Positions 35,701 through 39,932 of a stretch of 39,932 bases of DNA are shown here, one piece after another (position 1 is the stretch's first letter; each line of letters opens with the position of its first letter). The position numbers and the translations under genes were made by a program. The stretch comes from Oscillospiraceae bacterium (GTDB lineage Bacteria; Bacillota; Clostridia; Oscillospirales; Ruminococcaceae). Location of the stretch: NCBI GenBank assembly GCA_017848125.1, contig JAGAJY010000256.1, positions 1 through 39,932 on the forward strand. The letters are read 5' to 3'. Under the pieces are notes generated by a model. It had not been told where the DNA came from, searched no databases, and saw nothing but the letters and a program-made list of their open reading frames with translations.

Positions 35701-36067
35701 GATCGACGATATTCTGCAAGGCATTGAGGAACTGAAAAAGAGCGAAGGCTCTAAGTTCCAGATCAAGGCTATGGAGCGAACCCGAAAGAGTTTGCAGAAA
35801 CAGCTTGACAAGCTCGAAAAAGCAGGACAGGACGATACGCTGACCTTTGAGCAGCTCGGAATCGACCGTTTGTTCGTCGATGAAGCCCACGAGTTCAAAA
35901 ACCTGTTCGTCGCCACAAAATTGCAGAATGTAGCCGGAATTTCCAACTCGGCTTCACAGAAAGCACTCGATCTTTTCCTCAAATGCAGATACCTCGATGA
36001 AAAGACAGGCGGCAAGGGCGTTATCTTTGCAACTGGCACGCCCTACGCATCACCTTATCAACACTAA
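26786..36067 (+). CDS. Giant primase/YodL/MutS-I-like/N6-methylase/SNF2 helicase protein, 3' truncated by insertion
   Basis: The open frame is 3093 codons. In order: a CHC2-primase-like region without cysteines (1-90), DUF3991 (about 125-205), a Toprim domain with SDNDTAG (D259, D261), three alpha/beta modules shared with the preceding protein (about 330-550), a YodL domain (about 1075-1185), a MutS domain-I-like segment with Phe-Tyr-Glu (1286-1288), a GTGG..GEG linker region (about 1710-1790), an N6-adenine methylase with 'LEPAMGIGNF' and NVPF (2244-2247), and SNF2 helicase motifs GAGKT (2872-2876) and DEAH (3032-3035). The homology ends at ATGTP (3082-3086, motif III); seven foreign residues and a stop follow. 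Helicase motifs IV-VI are lost, so the helicase is inactive here. Such proteins are thought to process and protect transferring DNA. Confidence 0.88.
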   Translation: MRITDEQKERAAFVNLPQFLMAHGFDLKKVGREYVWKNHDSLHIKDNGPGERGAWFRFSEDKGGDNIGFLREYMGMSFVDAVEALTGEHIDRIYTPSRTYEQKPKTVTARELSLAEADNARRVFAYLCKTRGLDYDLVASLVRQGVIAQEEKTGNVLFKYYDDQGKIIGAEKVGTSTEYKFKGIATGSAAGHGFEVVRGTGEKAFFFESAIDMLSYLQMHDKELTDCRLVSMMGVKPNIVLDTMLRHNISPENVFLCSDNDTAGNDFAQRLQEQYPDMKRVITPDTYKDWNDMLRGIPKAVEHETEKKEVDSVADLITFGNRMWNDATDNRDKSLISMQLADFQRVRDTLERSGINYYAYEMNGTVRMAVNDKDTDWLRNILGNVSITKSNRPYSPPEKNIFGSAEYRYIPQKEYLSADRDLVLKIAEIMKARGMQFSGRVYPSGKGTLTVSHADLFAVRNIRDEVVNMRKQFASPDKAQEVGNRDYRANRDTHYYMSKLTPEQFGEVKPFLETSVSYHAVVRDGKVAFAVDKENAPAFHRALENAVREVGMLRNMTDLGLPMEQMVALSPVVHRLAVEDMKLNLADFFDRRYDEAQFGEMLSLVNAYIAQAPAERYGENSKLNDMLEAKSSFDRSIELSDFFSQHDFSDEQRAAITAMFVGDVTRGQIDSIDETFTAEDIQAYDEILHNALQESDVADFLTAHKQAVIDRENASRVPTEEEVLFSQADLAKFIAERTLSSDEWEDMAYPLFDSGYLDKHKPNDKAAFGYHLSEPALYDLAQRYHDGEDIRRELALGLLEGSGATDIEFIFEQGEISDRTYYYAENLRHSLHTERTEDGFMCSFGGMERFVSFEEIGQAFIDRTHEEFNDLAFWWVRDDIQAAVPDIEDTKIADLLNAFGGAAMADWEKGDNKPKLNRIKKALYGILGDEAQTEQVFAIIAKEKYHVTFEPESSIHFGLLGNGITAYDVSRTDPETHDYPTVAHISEEGVVSIYDDTLSEKDMQRIQEQAQSARKQFFERWNRLSTEEQYYQLLNNADMTTSVNITRDHLPMEKAIEKYMPFVFFKEGERPEPEQKGTFQIYQLPGGDKYHGIRFEGMEQLKNDGVQLNKDDYELVYEGEVGEFRGNATLEALFAQFNTNHPEDFRGHSLSVSDVIVISVDGKDTAYFCDSFGFTKMPEFFREKELVQEKPETAKVSDLAVGDIIMYDGAHREVEKISDKSISLKDLDAPDYGGILLGTSDVLAYDGWQQDMEEKGFEIISKGGQQAEKAEPEDKGPVSLRKVGDFYEMHGKNAEIGAEVLGLRMLSKNGQPMVGFPAHVKDEYSDKLREAGYTVLIEQAFELNPPKREAEKLQTLQQVVDKFFGTDCESAETERGTWKLAIADGDKVGELFYDGDPVCGIYNRGDKMEIEPYREMTTFPALLRTAMLEHNPDKPVEIMDFQHTFETPLDKAKFLINDFCEAEYREGADFSDLHNVGLAFTTLTDDELPIQVTADLVDFKFTHEFDGEVFDTEQFDSIEDMIENGLTDLDFSDLVSVPDEVIDRHTGKDEQTVDLMSDAADVSDTSSPAEDVPSITLKYKGDAESLDEIKDKALSLGATVIIDNAEGVISIDTYENHHAEIDGAAYELGLMAVDDAPTVSEDIDKPLFTDDAVIEEIQRSQNDDIPFWEKPDIQGEQLSLFGDPEPLTSSKPAKEKPKSEFAKGPVVDGVQVYEALAAEIDRGTGFVHGKLRVQDFYEEKHPTIQQLADFLKKEYGTGGHSGEGKISLVDYNSQGITFSFENGEKFRHSWYNVATMTESRLRDDTYLSAEQKAERAALKAEKAEEQSHKIVEVGDRFRHKITGEVSEVISLTGALPFYSDDCTIQRESSGFAVTENISYDKLLYSGLYEYIGRAEPEKEKSEPVKPEPVKAEVKPDNPAVAHETEKTDIPTVKNLSQLKKSLKPGMIFEISDHLRPECIGERRIVTGVSTVDFTSRKLDENGEPTGKDLHMEIDRAKNWTFDGGELTSRLDNGDMLMSFHFIDSLEREQTVQAEKEPEVAPVVDEVDAPTPEATAPDKGENFTITDDNLGDGGAKTKFRANVDAIKTLKTLEAEKRPATDEEKETLSKYVGWGALAKAFDKDDPKWAAEYKELSELLTPQEYAQARSTVNDAFYTSPTVIDGIYEALGNFGFDGGAVLEPAMGIGNFFGRMPEDMQAHSQLYGVEIDSLSGRIAQALYPDADIAIQGFEQNRFQNGCFDVAVGNVPFGELGFRDTVHDTTKLHDFFFAEALDKLKNGGIMAFVTSAGTLDKRDESTRQMLADKADFIGAIRLPGGKNGAFKDNAGTEVTTDIIFLQKREGKSVAEMSDIPDWVHIGETADGLPINKYFEQHPDMVLGTVVEGNKLYGSGTMVVAEDGFDLRSALHEAVGKLSAEISHERGRDVYAKTADGVQVQIPSKLRNYSFFLSDDQVFFKKNNAACEFRFDKGTAQHKRFKAFIELRDLTRELIEAMELDKPDSVIKDLQAKLNVAYDDFYKKFGLIHSQTNKRYFAEDVSYNLVAGLEKSYDKTKLLEKSDIFTKRTIVPPKAVERVDTALEALTLSIAEKARVDFEYMGKLTGMTEDELKHDLTGEIFKIPHTENDYQTASEYLSGDIRKKLREAEEIAEYDPDFNINVSALKQAMPEPLKAGDIDIKLGAAWLDPKYYEQFMYELLQTPAYQRSDSPSARWNKSAIVGVEYSVHANSFHVSNKSSDRSVLATQKYGTHKMNAYDIFEHLLNLQEPKVYKTIEVPDGLGDTKEKRVVDIDATRVVQRKADDIRKAFKAWIFKDPQRREAIVERYNELFNSIRPREFDGSALSFPMMNSDIHLHDHQKNAIAHAMFGGNTLFAHCVGAGKTFEMIATAMESKRLGLCTKSLFAVPNHLTEQIGDDFQKLYPGANILVATKKDFKKENRQQLFAKIATGNYDAVIIGHSQLGKIPVSKERQVMTIQSQIDDILQGIEELKKSEGSKFQIKAMERTRKSLQKQLDKLEKAGQDDTLTFEQLGIDRLFVDEAHEFKNLFVATKLQNVAGISNSASQKALDLFLKCRYLDEKTGGKGVIFATGTPYASPYQH

Positions 36068-36091
36068 AAAATACCGAAATTCCGCACTTTT

Positions 36092-37645
36092 TCAAATGCT
36101 GAATTTCACCTCAATACCTGTTTCATCTGATATAAGCACGACATCGATCATTGCTGCCGCTACATCGTGCTTTTCCTGAACCGTCAGTTTATCCCACTGC
36201 TTCATAGGTTCTTCCAAAGGCTTTGTGTCGATCGCCTTACGCTTACGGCACATAGTCTGCATTTTTTTATCAAGCTCTGATTTCTGTTCGTGCAGGGCGC
36301 TCACACGCTTCTGAATGTAGTCAAAGAGTACGCTGTCCGCATCAGCGAGCTTTTCCATGAGCTTCTGTATCTCACTGTCAATGCGAATGATCTCCGTCTT
36401 GATACTCTCCGTTTCGGTGTCGGGCTTGCTGTCCTCACGCTTTGCGATTTTAAGCTGTTCAATGCGTTTCTGCATTTCTTTCAGCACAGCGTCCTCGACC
36501 TGTTTTGGCTTTAGCTGAATGGGCGGAGTGGGACAGCCGTTCAGCGTGAACTTTCCGTAGTCGATGAAACGATGATACACCACACCTTTTCTGTTCGCAC
36601 AGTGATTGAAGTGCATCGCATAGCCACAGCAGGCACATTTCACCATACCCACAAGCCAAGAGTTCATCGCCTTGCCGTTTGTCGGGAACTTGCTCTGGTG
36701 CGACTTCCTGTCCTGCACTCTCAGCCATGTTTCCGCAGGCACAAGCCCCTCATGGTAGGCTACTTTTACGAAATGCGTATCATCAATTCCGGCATGAACG
36801 AACAGCCCATGAATGCCATCATACGCTTCAATGTCATCAAGCAATTCATATCCTTTGGAAAGAAAATAGCGGTAGACCTCTTTATCCGCACGGACATACA
36901 GCGGATTTCCAAGGATACGGCTCAAGTGCGACCTGTCAAGATTGGAAATGCCTGTTTTCGTGCGTGGTGTCGGTCTTGAAGCATTGATACCGTTCTCTGT
37001 CATGTAGTGGATAATATCGCTTAGAGAGTTTTCAGGGTGCTGATACAGGTCATAAGCCACCCGCACCGCTTCTGCATTCTCCGAGGGAACAAGCACCGAG
37101 CCTGTCTTGCCGTTTATCGTTCTTCTTTCGGGAGTATAGCCGAACTGAACTTTACCGCCCTGATAGAAGCCTGTTTCCCTTGCCTTTGTCTGGAAGGCAT
37201 CGGCAACTCTTGCAGCGATAGTCTCACGCTCAAACTCAGCGAAATTGAGAAGGTTATTTCTCATCATACGCCCCTCTTTAGTCTCCGTATTGAACGGCTC
37301 GGAGAGCGAATAGACGGTCACGCCGTAGCGGTCAAGCTCGTCCGTGATATTCAAGTATTCCCTCATGTTTCTGCTGAAACGGTCATACTTTTTCACGATA
37401 ATTCTGCTAATAAGTCCCTCACGGGCATCGCTCATCATCTGCATAAATGCGGGACGGTGCATCACATCTTTGCCTGACTTGCCGTCATCACAATAGATAC
37501 GATAATCACACTCACCGACAAATCTGATACACTCCTCCTTCTGTGCGGAAATAGACAAACTGTTGTTGCCCTTGTCCTTGTCGCTGACGGATCGGCGGAC
37601 GTATATTGCCGTGATACCGTCGTTTGTTTTCGTTGTTTTTTTCAT
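36092..37645 (-). CDS. Large serine recombinase (integrase)
   Basis: The product is 517 aa with ATG behind GGAGGT. The resolvase domain has the catalytic serine at about 19 (YVRRSVSDKD), 'DDGKSGKDVMHRPAF' and 'KYDRFSRN'; the recombinase domain spans about 165-270; a zinc-ribbon motif KCACCGYAM follows near 335-345; then a coiled coil (about 400-455) typical of large serine integrases. It catalyses integration and excision through a serine-DNA intermediate. It is the last gene of a leftward operon and also has its own promoter within an inverted repeat just upstream. The gene reads toward the left junction at about 36043. Confidence 0.95.
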   Translation of the reverse strand: MKKTTKTNDGITAIYVRRSVSDKDKGNNSLSISAQKEECIRFVGECDYRIYCDDGKSGKDVMHRPAFMQMMSDAREGLISRIIVKKYDRFSRNMREYLNITDELDRYGVTVYSLSEPFNTETKEGRMMRNNLLNFAEFERETIAARVADAFQTKARETGFYQGGKVQFGYTPERRTINGKTGSVLVPSENAEAVRVAYDLYQHPENSLSDIIHYMTENGINASRPTPRTKTGISNLDRSHLSRILGNPLYVRADKEVYRYFLSKGYELLDDIEAYDGIHGLFVHAGIDDTHFVKVAYHEGLVPAETWLRVQDRKSHQSKFPTNGKAMNSWLVGMVKCACCGYAMHFNHCANRKGVVYHRFIDYGKFTLNGCPTPPIQLKPKQVEDAVLKEMQKRIEQLKIAKREDSKPDTETESIKTEIIRIDSEIQKLMEKLADADSVLFDYIQKRVSALHEQKSELDKKMQTMCRKRKAIDTKPLEEPMKQWDKLTVQEKHDVAAAMIDVVLISDETGIEVKFSI

Positions 37646-37664
37646 TGTTGACCTCCAATTGCGT

Positions 37665-37723
37665 TTGCAATCGGACGGTTGGTTTTACATCTATATCATA
37701 GCACAACCGTCCGAAGATTGCAA
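37665..37723 (-). promoter_or_regulatory. Recombinase promoter inside a long inverted repeat
   Basis: On the minus strand TTGCAA (37723-37718) and TATGAT (37700-37695), spaced by 17 bp, make a good sigma-A promoter facing the recombinase. The region is framed by inverted arms 37665-37681 and 37704-37723 that pair as TTGCAATC...GGACGGTTG with only a 3-base insertion. The right arm covers the -35 box and the left arm lies downstream of the -10, so a dimer bound here could repress the integrase. It may also be a hairpin in the mRNA leader. Confidence 0.65.
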
Positions 37724-37765
37724 CAGCATTTCTGTAACTGTAACTCTTTTCGGCAGAGTGCCAGA

Positions 37766-37954
37766 TTATTCAGTTGTTTCCTTTGTTCCGTTGCGGCGCA
37801 TTGCACCGAGGAAAATATCGTACATCTTGTTGATCTTCTGCTGTCTGATATTTTCGGGAACATCATCGGGGTAAGAAACCCTCACCTTGATACCCTCATC
37901 AGACACATAGTCAACTGCCTTCTCTCTCTTTTCTACGGCAGATGTTGTATTCAA
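37766..37954 (-). CDS. 62-aa hypothetical protein upstream of the recombinase
   Basis: The product is 62 aa from a TTG start with AAAGGA upstream, 3 bp after the stop of the module protein. It is soluble: 'IKVRVSYPDDVPENIRQQKINKMYDIFLGAM', a strand followed by a helix. Its position just before the integrase gene resembles that of small recombination-directionality or regulatory proteins, but no family is recognised. Confidence 0.65.
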   Translation of the reverse strand: MNTTSAVEKREKAVDYVSDEGIKVRVSYPDDVPENIRQQKINKMYDIFLGAMRRNGTKETTE

Positions 37955-37957
37955 ATT

Positions 37958-38443
37958 TTAGTCCTTTCCGACAGCTATATCTTTCTCGCTGTCTGTCATT
38001 TCGGGTTTTGTTATCAGCATCATCGCATCTTTCAGCTCATGCTGTATCGTGTAAGTATCGCAGTACCAGTTATCGGCATAACGCTTGCAGACGGCAAGCT
38101 GAATGTCAAGAGGTCTGCGGCGGAGAGTACCCTCTGTCATACGCAGTATTTTAGCGGCAGCAGGCAGGAAATAAAGACTGTCATCGCCCTTATGCTCCGC
38201 TATCTCGTCACGCTGTTTGGCATACTCGTCCGAAGTGAATTTTGCGATAATTTCATCAACGGACTCCTTGTAAATGCCGTCATAGTTGAACAGCATACTC
38301 TCTTTATCAAACCGCCCTTTGAACGGGATACCGCTTGCGGCGAGGGCAATGCTTATCAGCTTTCCCTTGTCAGAATTTATTGAAACATATTCCTTGTTGC
38401 TGCTCTCATAATCGTCACCAACAAGGAAAACATAGTCACTCAT
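37958..38443 (-). CDS. Module protein of the second element, homologous to 23950-24642
   Basis: The product is 161 aa with ATG behind AAAGGGGG. It has the same order as the 230-aa rightward protein: an alpha/beta module ('ISIALAASGIPFKGRFDKESMLFNYDG', then 'YKESVDEIIAKF') followed by one VAK-type unit ('LPAAAKILRMTEGTLRRRPLDIQLAVCKRYADNWYCD'). It lacks the charged C-terminal extension. The pair shows that the nested element belongs to a related ICE lineage. Function unknown. Confidence 0.75.
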   Translation of the reverse strand: MSDYVFLVGDDYESSNKEYVSINSDKGKLISIALAASGIPFKGRFDKESMLFNYDGIYKESVDEIIAKFTSDEYAKQRDEIAEHKGDDSLYFLPAAAKILRMTEGTLRRRPLDIQLAVCKRYADNWYCDTYTIQHELKDAMMLITKPEMTDSEKDIAVGKD

Positions 38444-38460
38444 TCAAAGCCCCCTTTCCG

Positions 38461-38796
38461 TCAATTACCGCCTGAGTAGCTATGGGGAAAACTGCTGTGC
38501 TTAACAGCCGTATCGTCCTGCTTGTTCTCATCGTCCGTGACCGAGGAAGTGCTGTCCGTATCATCGGACTGCTCACCCTCACGGAGCTTTTCAAGCTGTT
38601 CATGCTCACGCTCGATAGCGGAGAACAGGTCTTTGCCACTCAGCTTGAACTTGTCGGCAAGAGCCATAAGGTAGAGCTTGTTATACTCCTCCATTTCCTT
38701 GTTGAGCTGTTCCTGTTCCTCAGCGATAGCTTTCTCACGCTTGGCGATCTTCTTTTCGAGCTTCGCCAGCTTGTCAGCGATAGAAGTCGTAGCCAT
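38461..38796 (-). CDS. DUF4315-like coiled-coil protein of the second element
   Basis: The product is 111 aa with ATG behind GGTGGTGAT. It starts with a long coiled coil ('LAKLEKKIAKREKAIAEEQEQLNKEMEEY'), continues with 'LADKFKLSGKDLFSAIEREHEQLEKL' and ends in a Ser/Asp-rich tail. Order and motif REHEQ match the DUF4315 protein at 16138-16467. It is the first gene of the leftward operon leading to the integrase, with a good promoter at 38852-38881. Confidence 0.75.
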   Translation of the reverse strand: MATTSIADKLAKLEKKIAKREKAIAEEQEQLNKEMEEYNKLYLMALADKFKLSGKDLFSAIEREHEQLEKLREGEQSDDTDSTSSVTDDENKQDDTAVKHSSFPHSYSGGN

Positions 38797-38851
38797 ATCA
38801 TCACCACCATTCTGAATTTTAGTCGAGCCGAATACTCAGCCCCATACTAAA

Positions 38852-38881
38852 ATTATAGCGCACTTTCGGGGTGAAAGTCTA
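38852..38881 (-). promoter_or_regulatory. Promoter of the leftward integrase operon
   Basis: On the minus strand TAGACT (38881-38876) and a perfect TATAAT (38857-38852), spaced by 18 bp, lie 56 bp upstream of the DUF4315-like start. No other promoter is evident between it and the gene. Confidence 0.6.
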
Positions 38882-38948
38882 TTCGCAGTGCGCATGAAGT
38901 TGAGTGCGCCATAAAAGTTTTCCGTTCGATATTTTGACCGGGGAAAAT

Positions 38949-38981
38949 GAAAAAGCTGCGAAGCGGATTGCTTCACAGCTT
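38949..38981 (-). terminator. Intrinsic terminator of the membrane-protein gene
   Basis: Read on the minus strand, a 12-bp stem with one mismatch (38981-38970 with 38964-38953) and a 5-base loop runs into five T's (38953-38949). It lies 25 bp downstream of the 39006-39404 gene and separates it from the integrase operon. Confidence 0.8.
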
Positions 38982-39005
38982 AAGATAAATCGGACTCTGA
39001 ATTTA

Positions 39006-39404
39006 TCAACAAATTTTCCTTATGAGTGCATCAATCAAGTAGATAGAAATATAACCTCCAATAATACCACAAACAATCATTACTATAATCGAAATTGTTA
39101 TCGTAACTGCTTTCTTCTTTATGCTTCGGATTCTTTTTACATAATGTTTTGACACAAAAATCAACATAAGAGTAAAAAGCAATCCCAACACACCAACTAC
39201 TGGGATTTCTTTTACATTGACATAAAACGGCAATAGATCATCACGCTCAAAAACATCATTATGGTAAGTTAAATAGTTTTTTACATCAATGAGAAAACTG
39301 TACATTAGTATAGCTGAATCGATTATCAACGGTCCAATTAGAATGGATGACAAGTATGCGTATGTTTTGGCTTCTATTTCCTTTATACTTTTTTCAGTAT
39401 CCAT
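39006..39404 (-). CDS. Small multi-pass membrane protein
   Basis: The product is 132 aa. Three hydrophobic segments are visible (about 17-38, 68-85 and 99-125) after a short charged N-terminus (MDTEKSIKEIEAK). The gene has its own promoter (39467-39495) and terminator (38949-38981), and is more AT-rich than its neighbours, suggesting a separate origin. No family is recognised; immunity, entry-exclusion or stress-type roles are possible but not shown. Confidence 0.7.
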   Translation of the reverse strand: MDTEKSIKEIEAKTYAYLSSILIGPLIIDSAILMYSFLIDVKNYLTYHNDVFERDDLLPFYVNVKEIPVVGVLGLLFTLMLIFVSKHYVKRIRSIKKKAVTITISIIVMIVCGIIGGYISIYLIDALIRKIC

Positions 39405-39466
39405 ATCATTATCCCTAACTAAAATATTTTGGTTTATGAGAAAAAAGTGCTAACTCTCACTTCACC

Positions 39467-39495
39467 ATTATACCACACCGCCCCCGAAAAAGCAA
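39467..39495 (-). promoter_or_regulatory. Promoter of the membrane-protein gene
   Basis: On the minus strand TTGCTT (39495-39490) and a perfect TATAAT (39472-39467), spaced by 17 bp; the -10 box is also extended (TGG before TATAAT). It faces the 39006-39404 gene, whose ATG lies 63 bp downstream. Confidence 0.65.
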
Positions 39496-39660
39496 TCCCA
39501 TTTCCGAGAAATCCACCCTCCGAAATCACCGTCATCATCAACAGAAATCCCGTGTTGAAACTATGCAAGAGGGAGAATCATCATGAACAAGCTGTAAACT
39601 TTTCGGAAAATCATGAGCATTTTCTCAAAAACGTCGGTAGTAAAGTAGAAGGGTATTTTC

Positions 39661-39756
39661 ATGGGCAGTCAGGCAGGTCAGAAATTTGAATGTAACGATA
39701 AGCATATCGACATTCAAAATCGGCTCAGGGAGAGCCGAACGGAAGGTTTCACCTGA
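39661..39756 (+). CDS. Candidate 31-aa leader-like peptide
   Basis: An ATG at 39661 behind AGAAGGG opens a 31-codon frame beginning MGSQAGQKFECNDKHIDIQN, which runs through the hairpin cluster at 39664-39761. It could be a leader peptide controlling a downstream gene beyond the window, or chance. A 4-codon frame with a ribosome-binding site (ATG at 39582) lies just upstream. Confidence 0.25.
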   Translation: MGSQAGQKFECNDKHIDIQNRLRESRTEGFT

Positions 39757-39761
39757 CTGCC
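39664..39761. other. Nested hairpin cluster
   Basis: Outer arms GGCAGTCAGG (39664-39673) and CCTGACTGCC (39752-39761) are perfect 10-bp inverted repeats. Inside lie TTTGAATGT..CGAT / ATCG-ACATTCAAA (39685-39718; 13 paired bases with a 2-base bulge) and CGGCTC/GAGCCG (39721-39737). Together this can fold as a three-way junction. With the hairpins at 39848-39909 it fills the gene-free stretch 39405-39932. A transfer origin, replication origin or structured leader RNA are possible. Confidence 0.55.
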
Positions 39762-39847
39762 GCCCACCCAGCATCATAACTGCGCCGAACCCCGGTAAAA
39801 TACTCTCAGAGCTGTGCGGAACAGAGAGAAAGTCGCATAGCTCCAAA

Positions 39848-39909
39848 CACGCAGGAGCGTGAAAAATCGCCGTAAAACGGCGAAAAACAAGTGAGGGCGT
39901 GAAACGCCC
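39848..39909. other. Three consecutive short hairpins
   Basis: CACGC/GCGTG (39848-39861), TCGCCG/CGGCGA (39867-39883) and GGGCGT/ACGCCC (39895-39909) are perfect stems with 3-5 base loops in 62 bp. The middle one has A-runs on both sides. Such arrays are common next to mobilisation genes (oriT) and single-strand replication origins. The gene they serve would lie to the right, outside the window. Confidence 0.5.
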
Positions 39910-39932
39910 GATCAATTTTCACAAGCACGGTA

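Larger units (their letters stand above)
36044..39932. mobile_element. Left part of a second, serine-recombinase integrative element (right end outside the window)
   Basis: SNF2 coding homology breaks off at about 36043. Everything to the right runs on the opposite strand or is non-coding and includes a large serine recombinase whose stop lies about 50 bp from the break, as usual at one end of such elements. The remainder of the helicase gene is not found before 39932, so the element is longer than 3.9 kb. It carries homologues of first-element genes (DUF4315-like, module protein), suggesting a related ICE nested in the first. The exact attachment core cannot be fixed without the other end. 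Confidence 0.8.

Noticed and set aside
39429-39689. 86-codon rightward open frame near the right edge
   Set aside because: It covers the promoter of the leftward membrane-protein gene, has no ribosome-binding site and no protein-like pattern.

Overview
The window is the conjugation and processing half of a large integrative conjugative element (ICE) of a gut Firmicute. The gene set is the one known from Clostridia ICEs: a PcfB/VirD4 pair, a Maff2-type pilin, TrbL/PrgI/VirB4-like proteins, CD1108 and CD1107 family proteins, DUF4315, topoisomerase III and a giant primase/methylase/SNF2 protein. Codon use and moderate GC suggest a Ruminococcus-like Oscillospiraceae or Lachnospiraceae host, but this is an inference. 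I see no rRNA, tRNA, CRISPR array or core chromosomal gene.

Layout: (1) Positions 1-361 hold iteron-like GGTAGAAA repeats, a candidate promoter and two terminator-like hairpins. (2) Positions 362-3419 hold small genes around a Rep-like initiator with duplicated winged-helix segments, ending in a PcfB/DUF3801 protein. (3) Positions 3386-8231 hold the VirD4 coupling protein gene, split just after its Walker B motif by a 2.78-kb group II intron (4821-7596) that encodes a reverse transcriptase with an HNH domain. (4) Positions 8317-17635 hold the mating-channel genes. (5) Positions 17720-21427 hold a cargo cassette: cytosine-5 DNA methyltransferase, PAPS-reductase-like PP-loop protein, a hidden 48-aa membrane protein, an FN3 protein and a membrane/winged-helix protein. 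(6) Positions 21424-36067 hold topoisomerase III, repeat-module proteins, a 27-aa membrane peptide, a coiled-coil protein and a 9.3-kb gene fusing primase-like, YodL, MutS-domain-I-like, N6-adenine methylase and SNF2 helicase parts.

The giant gene stops abruptly inside SNF2 motif III at about 36043. From there to the end of the window the DNA belongs to a second element. It has a leftward operon (DUF4315-like, repeat-module protein, 62-aa protein, large serine recombinase), a leftward membrane-protein gene with its own promoter and terminator, and a hairpin-rich non-coding stretch at the right edge. The second element carries paralogues of first-element genes, so the picture is one ICE inserted into a related ICE.

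Taken together, the rightward genes are nearly all overlapping or closely spaced, as in a long transfer operon started from the 5' regulatory region. The less expected signals are two protein repeat families shared across many genes and both elements, a MutS mismatch-domain signature in the giant protein, the methyltransferase/PP-loop cassette, and two very small membrane-protein genes.
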